From assembly GCA_030528285.1 (NCBI GenBank), contig JAUMZE010000002.1, positions 37,679-94,749 on the forward strand: a stretch of DNA of 57,071 bases, in the 5' to 3' direction. Every line of letters begins with the position of its first letter. The stretch's first letter is position 1. Made by a program: the position numbers and the translations under genes. Shown piece by piece: positions 54,965-57,071 of this stretch. The stretch is from Aerococcus sp. (lineage in GTDB: Bacteria; Bacillota; Bacilli; Lactobacillales; Aerococcaceae). Under the pieces are notes generated by a model. The model was not told the origin of the DNA. It did no database searches and saw only the letters and a program-made list of their open reading frames with translations.

Positions 54965-57071
54965 TTGGTTGGAAAAAATAATAAAGACCTGCTCACACGC
55001 AAGATGAGTAAACGCATCACGCGTTGGGGGATCCGCCGTTTGAATATCGGCGTGGCTTCCATTGCGATTGCGAGCGGTTTTTTAATTTCAGGCGGGTTGA
55101 GTGAAATTGCTCATGCTGCCGAAGTACAACCACAATCTGCAACTACCGCAGATAGTGAGAAAATAACAGCAGGCAAGGAGGCGACTTATCACTCTCTCGT
55201 TGCTGATGAAGAGAATGGGAACGCGGGTGATCAAGCGGACAGTGCGTCTACAGAGAACACCGTAACAACGGATGGTGCAGACACCACTGCTGATGTTGAT
55301 GTACAAGCATCCCAGGATCAAACAGAGGCAGCCCAACAAGCAGACACCACTGCCAAAGAGGATGCAAAAGCGGACGACACCACCCAAGCGGACAAAGACA
55401 CCGCAACGGATGATGCTACGACCGATCAAAAAGCAACGGATGAAGATAAGGACGCAACCGATACGGACAAAGCAGACGACCAACAATCCGACGACAAGCA
55501 GACCGATGCAGATAAGGACCAAGCGAAACAGCAAGCAGCTAAGGCAGCCGCTGAGGACCGAGCAGCAGACGATAGTGTTCCTGACTACACCAATCCTGAC
55601 TCTGTGTCCAAGATTACCGATATCGATAAAGGGTTCGACCGCTATGGTGATTTGACCCGTGAACCTTATGATTATGGAAATACCCATACAGAGGTTATCA
55701 GGTTCAACAAGGGAGATTACACGAGTAATCGTGAGGTGAACTCGCTCTTAAACCTGAAGAATAAGATCGATTTCTCTCATGATTTCTCGATGAACTATTA
55801 TGTTGCGATGGATCCACAAGGAAATACGACCGGCCCAGATGGTTTCGGATTTATCTTCTACAACGATACACCACAAAACCTGATGAATGCCGGTGGGATC
55901 CTGCGTAACAAAGGATTGAAGAATGCTTGGGGATTCCGTTACGATACGGCTTACCACAGTTATGATCCAAACGATGAACAAGCTAAGCAAGACGGTGCCG
56001 GCTTCCGTGGATATGGGGCCTTCGCTAAGAATGATGCGAGCGGAACCACTACTCTCGTCGGTAAGAGCCAGATCATCAATTATGCAACGAACAGCTTCAC
56101 TGGGTTCCGTGGGCAGAATTTGAACCTGTTAACCATCAAATATGATGCTGCAGCTCAGACATTAACTGTGACGTACAATAAAATGGTGTGGACCGCAACC
56201 TTAACTGACCTAGGTGCTGATGCTAACCAAGCTTACGGTTTTGCGATTATGTCGACTAAGGGCGAGAATCGTTACTCAGCAACAGGGGACAGTATCCAGG
56301 CGGCTGGTGATTCGATTATCGAATATCAACCAGAAGCTAGTGAACAAAATGCCACGATCAAGTACGTGGACGATAAAACTGGTAACACTCTGAAGACGGA
56401 GACGATTAAGGGTAACAGTGGCACCACGAGTGATTATCGTACGCAACCATCGATCCAAGATTACTTGAATAAAGGTTACGAATTCGTGAGTGATACCTAT
56501 CCAAGCAATGGGGTTGTGTTCGATAACGACTCGAGCGTCGATCAAGCATTTGAAGTTCACTTCAAGCATAAGACGGAATCCGTTACCCCTGAGAAACCAG
56601 GTAATGCACCAGTTGATCAACTCATTCATAAAGTGACCCAAACCGTTCATTATGTGGACGCAGACGAGGAGAAACTTCAGAATGATGTGACCGATGAAGT
56701 GACATTCCAACGTGAAGGAACGCGTGACCTTGTAACGAATGAAGTAACATTCGGCGACTGGGAAGCTGTGAAGGGCGACAATACGTTTGATGTTAAGAAG
56801 TCACCAGTTATCACCGGTTACTACGCAGATAAAGCACAAGTTGATAAGCAAACGGTTGATCAGAGCACTACAAATCAAGAGGTCACAGTAACTTACAACA
56901 AGTTAGGTAGCCTCGTGCCAGATGCACCAAACTCTAAACCTGTCCAATATCCAAATGATCCGAACGACCCAACCAAACCGGGCGATCCAATCATCCCAGA
57001 TATTCCTGGCTACACCCCAGTGGATCCAAACACGAACAAACCGTTAACACCAGGGGAAGAGTATCCAATTG
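54965..57071 (+). CDS. YSIRK-type surface adhesin with L-type lectin and Mub-like domains (3' end outside window)
   Basis: Open to the right edge; 702 residues visible. Start TTG 54965, 6 nt after GAGGAGGA. The signal peptide has a YSIRK-like motif (WGIRRLNIGVASIAIASG, 21-38) and probable cleavage after AHA (51). Residues about 70-205 are low-complexity, rich in Asp, Thr, Ala, Lys and Gln. An L-type (legume-like) lectin domain follows (about 206-455; DFSMNYYVAMDPQG, GFGFIFYND, NAWGFRYDT). Next a MucBP-like repeat (about 463-545, ATIKYVDDKTGNTLK) and a Mub-B2-like repeat (from 554, VTQTVHYVDADEEKL...VTVTYNKLGSLVPD), then a Pro/Asn/Asp-rich linker. An LPxTG signal is expected beyond the window. 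Likely a mucin- or glycan-binding protein anchored by sortase at the division septum. Confidence 0.9.
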   Translation, partial: MVGKNNKDLLTRKMSKRITRWGIRRLNIGVASIAIASGFLISGGLSEIAHAAEVQPQSATTADSEKITAGKEATYHSLVADEENGNAGDQADSASTENTVTTDGADTTADVDVQASQDQTEAAQQADTTAKEDAKADDTTQADKDTATDDATTDQKATDEDKDATDTDKADDQQSDDKQTDADKDQAKQQAAKAAAEDRAADDSVPDYTNPDSVSKITDIDKGFDRYGDLTREPYDYGNTHTEVIRFNKGDYTSNREVNSLLNLKNKIDFSHDFSMNYYVAMDPQGNTTGPDGFGFIFYNDTPQNLMNAGGILRNKGLKNAWGFRYDTAYHSYDPNDEQAKQDGAGFRGYGAFAKNDASGTTTLVGKSQIINYATNSFTGFRGQNLNLLTIKYDAAAQTLTVTYNKMVWTATLTDLGADANQAYGFAIMSTKGENRYSATGDSIQAAGDSIIEYQPEASEQNATIKYVDDKTGNTLKTETIKGNSGTTSDYRTQPSIQDYLNKGYEFVSDTYPSNGVVFDNDSSVDQAFEVHFKHKTESVTPEKPGNAPVDQLIHKVTQTVHYVDADEEKLQNDVTDEVTFQREGTRDLVTNEVTFGDWEAVKGDNTFDVKKSPVITGYYADKAQVDKQTVDQSTTNQEVTVTYNKLGSLVPDAPNSKPVQYPNDPNDPTKPGDPIIPDIPGYTPVDPNTNKPLTPGEEYPI

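Noticed and set aside
55088-55687. Long frames on both strands in the adhesin low-complexity region
   Set aside because: The repetitive Asp/Thr/Lys/Ala codons produce Cys/Val/Ile- and Thr/Lys/Pro-rich shadow frames. The real frame is the one from TTG 54965, which continues into lectin and Mub-like domains.

Overview
The window looks like chromosomal DNA of a low-GC Gram-positive coccus or rod of the order Lactobacillales. The evidence is T-box-controlled aminoacyl-tRNA synthetase genes, a mevalonate operon (mvaK1-mvaD-mvaK2-fni), a metNI/metQ methionine uptake system, a spx/mecA/coiA/pepF/spxH/CYTH/nadK/rluD block (the Bacillus yjb order, here without relQ), the pta-tsaE-GNAT-murB order common in lactobacilli, and LysM and YSIRK/Mub-type surface proteins. 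I do not assign a genus.

Layout. 1-0.83 kb: 3' end of a LysM repeat protein. 0.85-13 kb: T-box-leuS, a MurJ-type flippase, pepV, a TrmH-family rRNA methylase, an HxlR regulator, T-box-pheST and pta. 13-20.4 kb: tsaE-GNAT, a TcyP-like symporter behind a double T-box whose features point to cysteine, exoA and a small membrane protein (minus strand), murB, and a two-domain ABC ATPase. 20.5-24.6 kb (minus): the mevalonate operon. 24.8-31.2 kb: guaA, then an accessory interval with two unrecognised proteins (one a 797-residue internal duplication), a DUF488 gene and a broken quinone oxidoreductase. 31.3-32.7 kb: infC-rpmI-rplT behind an attenuated leader, infC apparently starting at ATC. 33.2-37.8 kb: metN-metI, an amidase, and convergent metQ. 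38-50 kb: lplA, mecA, spx, trpS, coiA, pepF, spxH, a CYTH protein, nadK, rluD, mgtE. 50-52.7 kb: prfC and a DUF4230 protein. 52.8-54.3 kb: a 6-phospho-beta-glucosidase pseudogene with two lesions. 54.9 kb to the edge: the 5' part of a YSIRK adhesin with an L-type lectin domain and Mub-like repeats.

How it fits together. Three T-box leaders tie leuS, pheST and the symporter to tRNA charging. Spx, its ClpXP adaptor SpxH and the ClpC adaptor MecA lie within 6 kb, so much of the regulated-proteolysis circuit for disulfide stress is local, and a cysteine-responsive cystine transporter would fit that theme. Many promoters share an extended -10 of the form TGCTANNAT. The least explained part is 26.5-29.7 kb: AT-rich, lineage-specific, encoding two proteins I cannot assign. 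I saw no tRNA or rRNA gene, CRISPR array, insertion sequence or prophage. Start codons were moved from the longest ORF where the Shine-Dalgarno (SD) position or a promoter decided it (pta, tcyP-like, guaA, infC, lplA, trpS, coiA, CYTH, rluD, DUF488).
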